Shown one piece after another: positions 1 through 8,890 of a stretch of 64,000 bases of DNA (positions are counted from its first letter, which is position 1; each line of letters opens with the position of its first letter). The translations under genes and the position numbers were made by a program. The notes under the pieces are model-generated. The model worked only from the letters and a program-made list of their open reading frames with translations, made no database searches and had not been told where the DNA came from. Source of the DNA: JAFKKS01 sp050187875 (GTDB lineage: Bacteria > Pseudomonadota > Alphaproteobacteria > Rhizobiales > Xanthobacteraceae); assembly GCA_050187875.1 (NCBI GenBank), contig JBFWXB010000021.1:13675-77674 (forward strand). Reading direction: 5' to 3'.

Positions 1-615
1 AAGCTCGTAGCAGGAGCCGACACGCACCACATTCATCGTCGTGATGTCGAGGAGCGTCGATGATGCCGCGTAGTGGTGATACTTCCGCAGGCCGTAGTCG
101 ATGACGACATCGGCGATCGAGCGAACGTCCGGTTCGATATCTTCCACCCGGAATTTCGTGCCCTGCATCGATCGGTTGGCGGAGGAGCCAAACAGCGGAT
201 GAACCTCTTCGCGGCTCAGCTTGCAGATGGCGGCGTGGAATGGGCCGGCATTGAGGAGCATGCAGACCGTCGCGGCGCGCGTGCTGCGCGACAGGCCACG
301 ATCGTCCATCTTGCGCAAAATCGGATGATCCATGCGCGCCGGCGCGATCAGCCCCAGCGGAAGATCCTGGTCCTCCGTGATGGCGTCCACGATGGCGCGT
401 TGGCGCGTGTCGAGCTGGTGCAGGTCGAGCGATAGCTCGCGATCGCCGAGCATCGCGTTGAGCTTCGACTCGGCGCGCTGCTTCGTTGAAAAAATCCTGT
501 CGAGTCCGCCGGTCGAGCCGCTGATCAGCGAATAGCCGACATCCATTGGCAGGATCGCGATGCCGCCTTGCTTGAGTGTGTCGAAGGCACGCCGCGCATC
601 GGCTTCAATGTTCAT
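1..615 (-). CDS. Sua5/YciO/YrdC-like protein, partial (C-terminus off the left edge)
   Basis: The frame is open to the left edge, so only the first 205 codons are visible. They read as a YrdC/Sua5-type fold. PMDVGYSL at residues 23-30 stands where canonical Sua5 has PTDTVYGL, a basic KQR segment lies near residue 45, GSSANRS at 143-149 matches the SAN-S nucleotide-binding motif, and ASSTLLD at 184-190 matches the STI-D motif. The canonical family makes threonylcarbamoyl-AMP for tRNA t6A. The altered first motif suggests a paralogue rather than the housekeeping enzyme (inference). The start is ATG at 615. The gene is divergent from a LysR regulator across 96 bases, so it may be that regulator's target. 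Confidence 0.75.
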   Translation of the reverse strand, partial: MNIEADARRAFDTLKQGGIAILPMDVGYSLISGSTGGLDRIFSTKQRAESKLNAMLGDRELSLDLHQLDTRQRAIVDAITEDQDLPLGLIAPARMDHPILRKMDDRGLSRSTRAATVCMLLNAGPFHAAICKLSREEVHPLFGSSANRSMQGTKFRVEDIEPDVRSIADVVIDYGLRKYHHYAASSTLLDITTMNVVRVGSCYEL

Positions 616-681
616 CAAGCCCAATCCGAAAAGGTCTCCGTGGGCAAAACGCTAGTGGCGCACCGCCGTTAAGAGAAATAT

Positions 682-696
682 ATTGTTCCAATCAAT
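682..696. promoter_or_regulatory. Candidate LysR-type operator (T-N11-A box)
   Basis: The divergent gap between the Sua5-like gene and the LysR gene contains ATTG-N7-CAAT, an interrupted palindrome that fits the T-N11-A rule for LysR-family binding sites. It lies 16 bases upstream of the LysR start, where an autoregulatory and target operator would be expected. Short motifs of this kind also arise by chance. Confidence 0.35.
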
Positions 697-711
697 TCAT
701 TTGGTGTAATT

Positions 712-1599
712 ATGAATGTCTCGATCCGGGAATTCCGCGCGGCACTCGCGGTGCTGCAGCATCGCAACTTCAGCCGCGCCGCCCATTCCCTCGGCGTCAG
801 TCAGCCGGCGCTCTCGGTGACGATTGCGGAACTGGAGACACGTCTGGGCATTCCGCTGTTCCACCGCACGACGCGCTCGGTTCAGCCGACCGAAATCGGA
901 AAGTCCTTTCTGGCCAACATCTCCCGGGTGCTCGACGACCTTGATCTTGTCGTGCGCGATGCGGAAGACCTGAGCCGGTCAAGACGCGGCCGCGTTATCG
1001 TGACGTGCTTGTCGTCGATTGCCGGGCGCTTGATGCCGCGTGTCATCCGCGCCTGTGAGGAGCGTTACCCGAAATTGGAAATCGTGATTCGCGATGATGT
1101 CGCAAGCCGCGTCCTCACCGCGGTCAGCGACGGGGACGCGGATTTCTCAGTGACAGGGTCGCTGCATATTCCGTCCAATCTCGTCAGCGAAAACCTTGCT
1201 TCGGACCGGCTTCACGTCGCCTTCGATTGCAACCATAAATTTGCGCGGAGGAAGGAGGTCACATGGAAGCAGCTGAACGGTGAGGTCGTTATCATCCTTG
1301 CCACGAATAGCGGCGTGCGCGCGCTGATCGACGGCGTGCTGGCCACGACGAATGTGCAAGTGAAGCGCTATATCGAGGTGTCGCAACTTGCGACCATTCA
1401 TGGCATGCTGGAGGAGCGTCTCGGGGTGAGCATCTTGCCGGCCCTTGCGCTTCCGAACCCGCGGCACCCCTTCCTCGTATCCCGCCCGCTGGTGGCACCC
1501 ATGCTCGCGCGGCCTATCCGGCTGCTTTGGCGACGAGACCGAAGCCTGTCACCGGTCGACCACGCCTTCATGGACGTGCTGCGCAGTATAAGTGCGTAA
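712..1599 (+). CDS. LysR family transcriptional regulator
   Basis: This 295-residue protein has the standard LysR length. Residues 5-64 form the winged helix-turn-helix (SQPALSVTIAELE helix, then LFHRTTRSV wing), and residues 90-290 form the LysR substrate-binding domain with a conserved SSIAGRLMP start. LysR proteins bind a small effector and usually control a divergently transcribed neighbour, here the Sua5-like gene. The start is ATG at 712, chosen because the helix-turn-helix begins immediately after it. The effector cannot be inferred. Confidence 0.9.
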   Translation: MNVSIREFRAALAVLQHRNFSRAAHSLGVSQPALSVTIAELETRLGIPLFHRTTRSVQPTEIGKSFLANISRVLDDLDLVVRDAEDLSRSRRGRVIVTCLSSIAGRLMPRVIRACEERYPKLEIVIRDDVASRVLTAVSDGDADFSVTGSLHIPSNLVSENLASDRLHVAFDCNHKFARRKEVTWKQLNGEVVIILATNSGVRALIDGVLATTNVQVKRYIEVSQLATIHGMLEERLGVSILPALALPNPRHPFLVSRPLVAPMLARPIRLLWRRDRSLSPVDHAFMDVLRSISA

Positions 1600-1726
1600 C
1601 GGAATGGGACGACATAACCACAAGGAGAGCGGCGCTGTGCTAATTTGCCCCATCCTTGCTGGTTTATTGTACGACAAATTGTGATAAATTGAGCTTACGC
1701 GTGTATCAGTAGACAGTGCTCGTATC

Positions 1727-2947
1727 ATGTTTGGGCGTACGCTGTCGTTAGATCGGCCGGGCTGGGATTTTTCGGGGCCGTTGCCGCGCTACGCGCTGTC
1801 GTTTCTAACGATCTCAGCAGCAAGCCTCGGCAGCGCCATTCTCGATCTCGTAAGTCCGGGGGCTCACAACCTTTTCCTCTTCTTCGCCGCGATCGTTGTG
1901 ACCGCTTGGTACGCCGGCGCAGGCCCGGGTTGGTTTTCGGTTCTTTTGTCGGCGCTCGTGGTCGACTATTTTTTCGAGCATCCCCTTTATCGTTTCCAGT
2001 TCGGGATCGAAGGGCTTTCGTGGTTTGTCGCATTTGCTGTGTGCGGTGCGGCTGCGAACGCGATGAGCCTCAGGCGCCGGCGTGCGGAGCAAACTCTACG
2101 CCGCACGCGCGATGAGTTGGAAGATCGGATACGGGTGCGCACGCTCGAGCTTCAGAAGCTCAACGAAAAGTTGATCGAGGAGATGACGGAGCGCACGCGC
2201 GCGGAAGCGGCGCTGCGCCACACGCAGTGCGAGCTGGCGCGAGCCGCCCGCATCATGACGGTGGCGGAGCTCACTGCCTCAATCGCACACCAAATCAATC
2301 AGCCGCTGGCGGCGGTCGTTTCGAACGGAGAGGCCGCTCAGAACTGGCTGCGTCGCTCTCCGCCGGCAATCTCCGAAGTCGCCGAGTCAATCGCAGCCGT
2401 CGTGACGGCCGGCGTACGCGCCGCGGAAATCATCACGCGGATACGCCGGCTGATCACCAAGACCATTCCGCGGCAAACAACGATCGAGGTGAATGAGTTC
2501 GTTGGCCAGGTTTTGGCCCTCGTGCGTAACGACCTCGCCAGACGCAGCGTCGTTGTGAAGTGTCATCTTGCGCCGGAGCTGCCACCCATCGCGGGTGACC
2601 GCGTACAGCTGCAACAGATGCTGCTCAATCTGGTTAATAACGCGTCCGACGCCATGGCCGAGATATCCGACCGTAAACGCGAGCTCATAATCGAGACCTG
2701 CGCTCGTGGCGAAAACGTGATTGCCATCACGGTTTCCGATTCTGGGCACGGATTTTGCCACACCGATACGAGCAAGATCTTCGAGGCGTTTCATTCGACC
2801 AAGCAGGGCGGCATGGGAATCGGTTTATCGGTCTGTCAAACGGTCGTTGAATCGCATGGTGGTTCAATCCGTGCGGCCGCACGACAGCCTCATGGCGCTA
2901 TACTGGAGGTCGAGCTTCCCGCAGGGCGTCGTCATGAACCAGGCTGA
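1727..2947 (+). CDS. Membrane-anchored sensor histidine kinase (DUF4118 + HisKA + HATPase)
   Basis: The N-terminal 115 residues carry four likely membrane segments of the KdpD/DUF4118 type, followed by a coiled-coil linker (about 125-165). The dimerisation/phosphoacceptor box SIAHQINQPLAAV has its histidine at residue 188. An N-box (LLNLVNNASDAM) and G-boxes (DSGHGF, GGMGIGLSV) form the ATPase. The architecture matches FixL-like alphaproteobacterial kinases that lack a PAS sensor. The gene overlaps the downstream FixJ-like regulator by 14 bases, so the two almost certainly form a cognate pair. The signal is unknown; DUF4118 proteins sense through the membrane region. Confidence 0.9.
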   Translation: MFGRTLSLDRPGWDFSGPLPRYALSFLTISAASLGSAILDLVSPGAHNLFLFFAAIVVTAWYAGAGPGWFSVLLSALVVDYFFEHPLYRFQFGIEGLSWFVAFAVCGAAANAMSLRRRRAEQTLRRTRDELEDRIRVRTLELQKLNEKLIEEMTERTRAEAALRHTQCELARAARIMTVAELTASIAHQINQPLAAVVSNGEAAQNWLRRSPPAISEVAESIAAVVTAGVRAAEIITRIRRLITKTIPRQTTIEVNEFVGQVLALVRNDLARRSVVVKCHLAPELPPIAGDRVQLQQMLLNLVNNASDAMAEISDRKRELIIETCARGENVIAITVSDSGHGFCHTDTSKIFEAFHSTKQGGMGIGLSVCQTVVESHGGSIRAAARQPHGAILEVELPAGRRHEPG

Positions 2948-3578
2948 TTGCATGGTTTTCATCGTCGACGACGACGCGCAGATCCGCGCGGCGCTGACAA
3001 ATCTCTGCTCGTCCGTGGATCTGCCGGCGCAAGCCTTCTCTTCGGCACAGGAGTTTCTCGACGCCAAGCGCCCGGATGTGCCGTCGTGTCTCATTCTCGA
3101 CGTCCGCTTTCCGGGCGCTGGACCAAGCGGCCTCGAATTCCAGCGCATGCTGACGGCAAACCATGCGGCGCTACCCATCATCTTCATCACTGGCCATGGC
3201 GACGTCCCGATGTCGGTTCAGGCGATGAAGGAGGGCGCGGTCGAATTCCTGACAAAGCCCGTGCGTGAGCAGGACCTGCTTGATGCAGTGCGAAAAGCGC
3301 TCGAGCGCGACCGGCAGCGACGGGCTAGCGAAGACGCGCTTGCGACGCTTCGCGGCCGGTTCGACTCCCTGACGGTGCGCGAGCGCGAAATCATGCATCT
3401 CGTGACACGCGGTCTTCTCAACAAACAGATCGCGGCCGAACTCGGCCTAAGCGAGGTCACGGTCAAATTCCACCGCGGGCACATCATGGAGAAAATGCAA
3501 GCCAGCACGCTCGCCCACCTCGTGCGCATGGCTGATCGGCTTGTCGTAGGTTCCGAAGCTTCTGGCACCAAGGTATGA
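2934..3578 (+). CDS. FixJ-like two-component response regulator
   Basis: The protein has 214 residues, with a receiver domain (VDDD at 11-14, phosphoacceptor Asp56 in LILDVRF, Lys in LTKPV) and a LuxR-type helix-turn-helix (about 150-205; LTVREREIMHLV, NKQIAAELGLSEVTVKFH). The length is that of the FixJ/TodT class. The ATG at 2934 is preferred because it begins the receiver and overlaps the kinase stop by 14 bases, indicating translational coupling. An upstream in-frame start at 2721 would add non-homologous sequence read inside the kinase. Confidence 0.9.
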   Translation: MNQADCMVFIVDDDAQIRAALTNLCSSVDLPAQAFSSAQEFLDAKRPDVPSCLILDVRFPGAGPSGLEFQRMLTANHAALPIIFITGHGDVPMSVQAMKEGAVEFLTKPVREQDLLDAVRKALERDRQRRASEDALATLRGRFDSLTVREREIMHLVTRGLLNKQIAAELGLSEVTVKFHRGHIMEKMQASTLAHLVRMADRLVVGSEASGTKV

Positions 3579-3664
3579 TGGCCTGCCGCTACGCACATGC
3601 CTGCAATCCACAAATTTAATCTTTGTGTAGTGGAAATCGCTTGCGAAATGGCGTATTTCCGGAC

Positions 3665-3722
3665 GCGGGGGATTTTGCTTTGCGCAAAATGATGCGGGGG
3701 GTTTTGCTTTGTGCAAGATGAT
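3665..3722 (+). repeat. 29-bp tandem duplication across a gene start
   Basis: Two adjacent 29-base units (3665-3693 and 3694-3722) match at all but three positions. Each has a G-run, TTTTGCTTT, then a GCAAxATGAT end. The second copy carries the start region of the downstream receiver gene, and the first carries a decoy ATGAT. The duplication therefore doubled the Shine-Dalgarno-like G-run and the initiation context. Confidence 0.75.
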
Positions 3723-4071
3723 CGCCGTCATCGACGATGCTCCGCTTGTGCGCGAGAGCGTCCAGCGTCTTGTGAGCTCGATGGGCTTTCAAGCCGAGCA
3801 ATTCTCGTCGCCTGACGACTTCTTCGCTTCGTCTTCGTGCCGCAAAGCCCGCTGTATCATCAGCGATGTCGGAGTCGGCGGCTCCACCAGCAAGCGCCTG
3901 CATCAGCGTTTGACCTCGCGTGGGCTGGATATCCCGGTCATCTTCATGACCGCGCTTCCAAGCCAGGCGCGGGACAAGAAGCTGATCGAGGACGGGGCGA
4001 TCCGCGTGCTGCCAAAGCCCTTCCGCAGCACGGCCTTGGCCGACTGCATCCGCGCGGCGCTTCAGCTTTGA
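3709..4071 (+). CDS. Single-domain response regulator (orphan receiver)
   Basis: The protein has 117-120 residues, a lone receiver domain with acidic pair DD (residues 9-10), phosphoacceptor Asp53 in CIISDVGVGG and conserved Lys in VLPKPF. There is no output domain, so it probably acts by protein-protein phosphotransfer with the FixLJ-like pair just upstream. Two starts are possible: TTG at 3709, which sits 7 bases after a run of G, and ATG at 3718, which begins the conserved MIAVIDDA strand. The ATG is better by homology and the TTG by spacing. Confidence 0.8.
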   Translation: MCKMIAVIDDAPLVRESVQRLVSSMGFQAEQFSSPDDFFASSSCRKARCIISDVGVGGSTSKRLHQRLTSRGLDIPVIFMTALPSQARDKKLIEDGAIRVLPKPFRSTALADCIRAALQL

Positions 4072-4151
4072 TTTTTTGATGCTGGCGTGCAGACGCGCGA
4101 CGCTCGCCGCGGGCTGATCGCGCGGAAATTCAAAGCTCTAACGCCATAAAA

Positions 4152-5651
4152 TCAGCAGCGGCCGTAGACGTCGTCCATCCGGACGATGTCGTCCTCGCCG
4201 GTGTAGGAGCCGACCTGCACTTCGATGAGTTCGAGCGGAATTTTGCCCGGATTTGTAAGCCGATGGACTGCACCCATTGGAAGGTAAACCGCCTCGTTTT
4301 CGCCGACGATCGTGACCCGATCGTCCACCTGTACCTCGGCCGCTCCCTGCACGACCACCCAATGCTCCGCGCGATGAAAGTGCTTCTGCAGTGAGAGGCG
4401 CCCGCCGGGCTTGACGCAGATGCGCTTCACCTGGAAGCGCGTGCCGAGATCGACGCGCTGATACCAACCCCACGGCCGATACGTCCGCATGTGTTCGTCG
4501 GCTTCGGCGCGCTTCTTTTTCCGTAGCGATGCGACAAGGCCTTTGACCTCAGCCGAGCGCGCGCGTGTTGTGACAAGGACCGCATCGGGCTCGGTGACGA
4601 CGACGATATCGTCCACGCCGACGACCGCCGTCAGCATGTGATCGGAATGCACGAGGCTATTGTGCGTTTCGGCGAGCGCCACGTCTCCGCGTAGCGCATT
4701 TCCGTTTTCGTCGTGCGGTGAAGCCTCCCACAAGGCGCCCCAGCTTCCGACATCCGACCATGGATAGCTTACCGGAAGCACCGCAGCGCGTTTCGTGCGC
4801 TCCATCACCGCATAGTCGATCGAGGTCGCCGGCGCCGCCCTGAAGGCGTCGGCGTCGAGACGGAGGAACGCGCGATCTTGCCGCGCGTGGTCAAGGGCGT
4901 CCCGCGCCGCAGTCAAAATTTGCGGTGCGAAGCGTTCGAGCTCCTCGAGCATGATATCGGCGCGGAACACGAAATTTCCCGTGTTCCAGAGATAGCCGCG
5001 CTCGACATAGTCTTGTGCAAGGGCGGCATTCGGCTTCTCGACGAAGCAGTCGACCACAAACGCATCCGTCTCGTCGATTTGCCGGCCCCGCTTGATTTAG
5101 CCGAAGCCGGTGGCGGGCTCGCTCGGCGCGACGCCGATGGTCACGATATATCCGCTGCGCGCAACGTCTGCGGCCGCCGCGACGCAGTCCCGGAACGAAG
5201 CTTCGTCGCCGATGACATGATCGGCCGCAAGCGTGAGGAGGACGGCCGTCGGGTCTTTGCGCGCCGCGTAGACGGTCGCCGCGGCGATCGCCGCAGCGGA
5301 ATCCCGTCGTTCCGGCTCGAGCACGACATCCGTTGTGAGCGAAATGTCTGCGAACTGCTCGTCAAGAAGAAAGCGATGCTCGTTGCTTGCGAGCACGAGC
5401 GGCCGGTCGAACAGGGGCGAGCCTACAACGCGCCGCAGCGCGGATTGGAACGTCGTGCCGTTGCCGAGAAGGGGGATGAATTGCTTCGGCCTGGTCCCCC
5501 GCGAGGCGGGCCACAGCCGTGCACCTGCTCCGCCGCAGAGCACGACGGGAGTGACGCTCCCGCTCGGGCGGTTGACTGTGGCCGCGCCTTCGCGACGGTC
5601 CGCGCGAGGAGGCTGCTCGAAACTGATGACGTTCGGTGGAGCGAAATTCAT
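4152..5651 (-). pseudogene. manC: Mannose-1-phosphate guanylyltransferase/mannose-6-phosphate isomerase, interrupted by an in-frame stop
   Basis: Two collinear open segments in one frame together make a ManC/XanB protein of about 498 codons. Codons from 5651 down to 5100 give the nucleotidyltransferase start (VVLCGGAGARLWP). Codons from 5096 to 4152 give the rest plus the type II isomerase cupin (RPWGWYQ, LQKHFHRAEHWVV). They are separated only by a TAA at 5097-5099, exactly where family members continue ATGFGYI. A single substitution of TAC or TAT to TAA explains this. The enzyme makes GDP-mannose for polysaccharide synthesis. It lies 24 bases after glmS. Reinitiation at GTG 5057 could yield the isomerase half. 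A sequencing error is the main alternative. Confidence 0.8.
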
Positions 5652-5675
5652 GAGGCACCTCGGCAGGGCGCAGTG

Positions 5676-7502
5676 CTATTCGACGGTGACCGACTTCGCG
5701 AGATTGCGCGGCTGGTCGACATCTTTGCCGATCAAGAGCGCGGTGTAATAGGCGAGGAGTTGGACGGGCAGGGCATAGACGATCGGCGACACGATCGGAT
5801 GCATATCGGGCATCACCAGCGTCGCGAGCGTGTCGATTCCGGCCGCCTTGGCGCCGCTCGCGTCGGTGATGAGAATGATCCGCCCGCCGCGCGCCGCGAC
5901 CTCCTGCATGTTCGAGGCAGTTTTTTCGAAACACGCGTCGCTCGGCGCGATGACGATGACGGGAAGCGTGCCGTCGACCAGAGCGATGGGCCCATGTTTG
6001 AGCTCGCCCGCGGCATAGCCCTCGGCATGGATGTAGGAGAGTTCCTTGAGCTTGAGCGCGCCCTCCATCGCGAGCGGATACGCCGTGCCGCGGCCGACAT
6101 AGAGGACGTCCCTGGCCTTCGCGACTTCGCTCGCCAGCGCCTCGATCCTGGATGCGCTCGTCAGCGCGCTCGCCATCTGCCGCGGCAGAGCCTGCAGCGC
6201 CGCGACGATCGCCTTTTCCTCGCTTTCGCCGAGGACACCGCGTGTGCGCGCGGCGTGAACGGCAAGGCAAAGCAGCACCGCCAGCTGGCACGTGAATGCC
6301 TTGGTCGAAGCCACCGCGATTTCAGGGCCAGCGAAGGTCGGACAGACGATCGTGCTTTCGCGCGCGATGCTCGAGGTCGGAACATTGACCACCGAAAGGA
6401 CAGGTTCGCCGAAGCTCTTGGCGTACCGCAGCGACGCGAGCGTGTCCGCCGTCTCGCCGGACTGCGAGATGACCATCATCAGCGCGTCAGGATCGAGCGG
6501 GGCGTCGCGGTAACGGAACTCCGAGGCGAACTCGACCTGCACGGTGAGGTGCGCCAGGCGCTCGAACCAGTATTTGGCGATCAGCCCGGCGAAATAGGCC
6601 GTTCCGCAGGCGGCGATCGACAGGCGCGAAAGCGCGCGCCAATCGAACGGCGCATCCTTGACTCCTACGACGCAGCCTGATGCAAGGTCGGCGTAATGTT
6701 CGAGCGTGCGCAGCACGACCTCCGGCTGCTCGTGGATCTCCTTCTCCATGAAATGCCGATAGCTGCCGCGATCGCTCATCGCGCTGCCCTTCGGCATCCC
6801 GATGACGGGGCGCCTCACGACGCGGCCTACGGCATCGCGAATTTCGGCCCCGCGACGGGAGAGGATCGCCCAGTCGCCGTCCTCGAGATAGATGACGCGA
6901 TTGGTGAGCGGCGCGAGCGCGAGCGCATCGGAGCCGAGATAGTTCTCGCCGTCGCCGAGGCCGATCGCGAGGGGTGGGCCGTGCCGCGCGCCGATCAGGA
7001 GGTCTTCTTCGCCGGCGAACAGAAAGGCAAGCGCGTAAGCGCCGTGCAGCCGCGGAAGGATGGCGGCGACGGCATCGGCCGGAGAGCGTCCGTGACGCAT
7101 CTCCTCCGTCACCAGCCGGGCGACGATTTCCGTGTCGGTCTCCGTCTCGAAACGCACGCCGGCCGCTTCGAGCTCGCTTCGCAGTGCATGGAAGTTCTCG
7201 ATGATGCCGTTGTGGACGACGGCGAGCTTATCGGTCGCATGCGGATGGGCATTGATCTCGTTCGGGCGGCCATGCGTTGCCCAGCGGGTGTGGCCGATAC
7301 CGATCGCGCCGGAGAGCGGCTCCTGCGAGAGGCAGAGCTCGAGGTTACGCAGCTTGCCGGCGGCGCGCCGCCGCTCGATGCGTCCATTCTCGAGCGTCGC
7401 GACGCCGGCCGAGTCATAGCCGCGATATTCGAGACGGCGGAGCGCATCGACCAGCTGGTCGGCGACCGCGGCTTTTCCGAGAATTCCGACAATCCCGCAC
7501 AT
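5676..7502 (-). CDS. glmS: Glutamine--fructose-6-phosphate aminotransferase (isomerising)
   Basis: This 608-residue protein has the full GlmS length. It begins MCGIVGILG, with Cys2 as the N-terminal nucleophile of the class II glutaminase domain (residues 1-220). Two SIS sugar-isomerase domains follow (about 285-425 and 455-595), with SQSGETADT and the conserved end LAKSVTVE. It makes glucosamine-6-phosphate, the precursor of UDP-GlcNAc for cell wall and exopolysaccharide. manC follows after 24 bases, so the two are probably cotranscribed. No glmS ribozyme is visible upstream. Confidence 0.97.
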   Translation of the reverse strand: MCGIVGILGKAAVADQLVDALRRLEYRGYDSAGVATLENGRIERRRAAGKLRNLELCLSQEPLSGAIGIGHTRWATHGRPNEINAHPHATDKLAVVHNGIIENFHALRSELEAAGVRFETETDTEIVARLVTEEMRHGRSPADAVAAILPRLHGAYALAFLFAGEEDLLIGARHGPPLAIGLGDGENYLGSDALALAPLTNRVIYLEDGDWAILSRRGAEIRDAVGRVVRRPVIGMPKGSAMSDRGSYRHFMEKEIHEQPEVVLRTLEHYADLASGCVVGVKDAPFDWRALSRLSIAACGTAYFAGLIAKYWFERLAHLTVQVEFASEFRYRDAPLDPDALMMVISQSGETADTLASLRYAKSFGEPVLSVVNVPTSSIARESTIVCPTFAGPEIAVASTKAFTCQLAVLLCLAVHAARTRGVLGESEEKAIVAALQALPRQMASALTSASRIEALASEVAKARDVLYVGRGTAYPLAMEGALKLKELSYIHAEGYAAGELKHGPIALVDGTLPVIVIAPSDACFEKTASNMQEVAARGGRIILITDASGAKAAGIDTLATLVMPDMHPIVSPIVYALPVQLLAYYTALLIGKDVDQPRNLAKSVTVE

Positions 7503-7775
7503 CGCCGTCTCGCGTATTGCCGGCTATGGCAACGTATTTGCAATGGTCGGGGGATTAAGCGCCCCCCGTGCGCTGGCCCGTGCCTTCGGCCGATTGCGCT
7601 GGCCTCAGGCTTTGGAGGAGGATCGGAGCCTTCGCGAAAATTATCACGCGCGTGAGGGGTGGCGTATTCCTCTGTCGGGGACGCCCGTTCTTGCTGGCCG
7701 CTCTACTCACATCGGAGGAGTTCAGGACCTGAAATAGCAAGCTGATATGCGGCCGTTCTTTGATAAAGCGAACCG

Positions 7776-8849
7776 ATGTCTGCGCGCACATTTTTGCGGA
7801 AAGCGGCGATCCGATTGACGTTGGACGCCCTTTATTTTAGCGGCGCATTTCGCCTCTTACGCGGGCGCTGCGGCGGTGCCGGCGTCATCTTGACGCTGCA
7901 TCACGTGCGGCCCGTGCGCGCCGACGCGTTTCAGCCGAATCGATCGCTCGAGGTCACGCCGGAGTTCCTGGAGGATGTGATCGACGCGCTGCGCCGGGAA
8001 GGTCTCGAGTTTGTCAGCCTCGATGAGATGCATCGCCGCCTGTGCCGGGGCCATCCGCGCCGCTTCGTTTGCCTCACCTTCGACGATGGCTACCGCGACA
8101 ATCTCGAATGGGCCTATCCGATCCTCCGGCATCATCGGGTTCCCTTCACGATCTTTGTCGCATCCGATTTTGCCGATCATCGCGGCCATTTGTGGTGGCG
8201 CACGATCGAAGAGGCCGTTTTCGCAAATGATCATGTGACTATCGCCATCGACGGAACGGAACGCACCTTCATCTGCCGCACACCGGCGGCAAAAGTGGCG
8301 ACTGGGCAGACGATCCATCGCGCGCTCAACGATCTCCCGAGCGAAACGGCGGTGCGGACCGCGGTGGACGTGCTCGCGAGCCGCATGGGGATCGATACGG
8401 CCGCGCAATGTGCGGCCGCATGCATGGGCTGGGATGAGCTTGCCGCGCTTGCCGCCGATCCGCTCGTAACCATCGGCGCGCATACGCTGTCCCACCCGCG
8501 GCTTGGGAAACTCGCGCCTGCCGACGCGCGGCACGAAATGGCGGCAAGCGCCACGCGCATCGAGACCATGATCGGCCTGCGTCCGCGGCATTTCGCGTAT
8601 CCGTTTGGCGATACGGCGGCGGCGGGCCCGCGGGAGTTCGCGTTGGCGGCCGAGCTCGGTTTTAAAACGGCGTTGACGACACGCCCGGGCGTTCTCTCCG
8701 CAGGCGATCGCGAGCGCCTCACCGCGCTCCCGCGCATTTCTCTCAATGGGGATTATCAAAGGCTGCGCCACCTTCGTGTGCTTGAATCCGGCGCAGCCAC
8801 TGCCGCCTGGCACAGCTTGCGGCGGCTTAAGGCGGCATCAGCCGGATAG
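7776..8849 (+). CDS. Polysaccharide deacetylase family protein (NodB homology)
   Basis: This 357-residue protein has a NodB-type carbohydrate esterase domain: TFDDGYRDN carries the catalytic/metal Asp pair, and GAHTLSHPRL carries the metal-binding His-x3-His. The N-terminal 35 residues are hydrophobic and may anchor the protein. Such enzymes remove N- or O-acetyl groups from surface polysaccharides, or act as inactive relatives. It is transcribed divergently from glmS and lies at the left edge of the exopolysaccharide locus. The start at ATG 7776 fits the N-terminal amphipathic segment. Confidence 0.88.
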   Translation: MSARTFLRKAAIRLTLDALYFSGAFRLLRGRCGGAGVILTLHHVRPVRADAFQPNRSLEVTPEFLEDVIDALRREGLEFVSLDEMHRRLCRGHPRRFVCLTFDDGYRDNLEWAYPILRHHRVPFTIFVASDFADHRGHLWWRTIEEAVFANDHVTIAIDGTERTFICRTPAAKVATGQTIHRALNDLPSETAVRTAVDVLASRMGIDTAAQCAAACMGWDELAALAADPLVTIGAHTLSHPRLGKLAPADARHEMAASATRIETMIGLRPRHFAYPFGDTAAAGPREFALAAELGFKTALTTRPGVLSAGDRERLTALPRISLNGDYQRLRHLRVLESGAATAAWHSLRRLKAASAG

Positions 8850-8890
8850 GCACAAAGACGAGTCCGGCTGAAATTTTGCTCTTCCGGCCC

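Noticed and set aside
3665..3722. A minimal CRISPR-like array
   Set aside because: There are only two directly adjacent copies without a spacer. It is a simple tandem duplication.
5097..5099. Stop-codon recoding (selenocysteine or pyrrolysine) in manC
   Set aside because: The codon is TAA, not TGA or TAG, and the expected residue is tyrosine.
4878..6680. A 600-codon open frame on the plus strand opposite manC and glmS
   Set aside because: It is antisense to glmS, which has a complete and recognisable protein. The translation is Arg- and Asp-rich with no domain, as expected from the high GC content.
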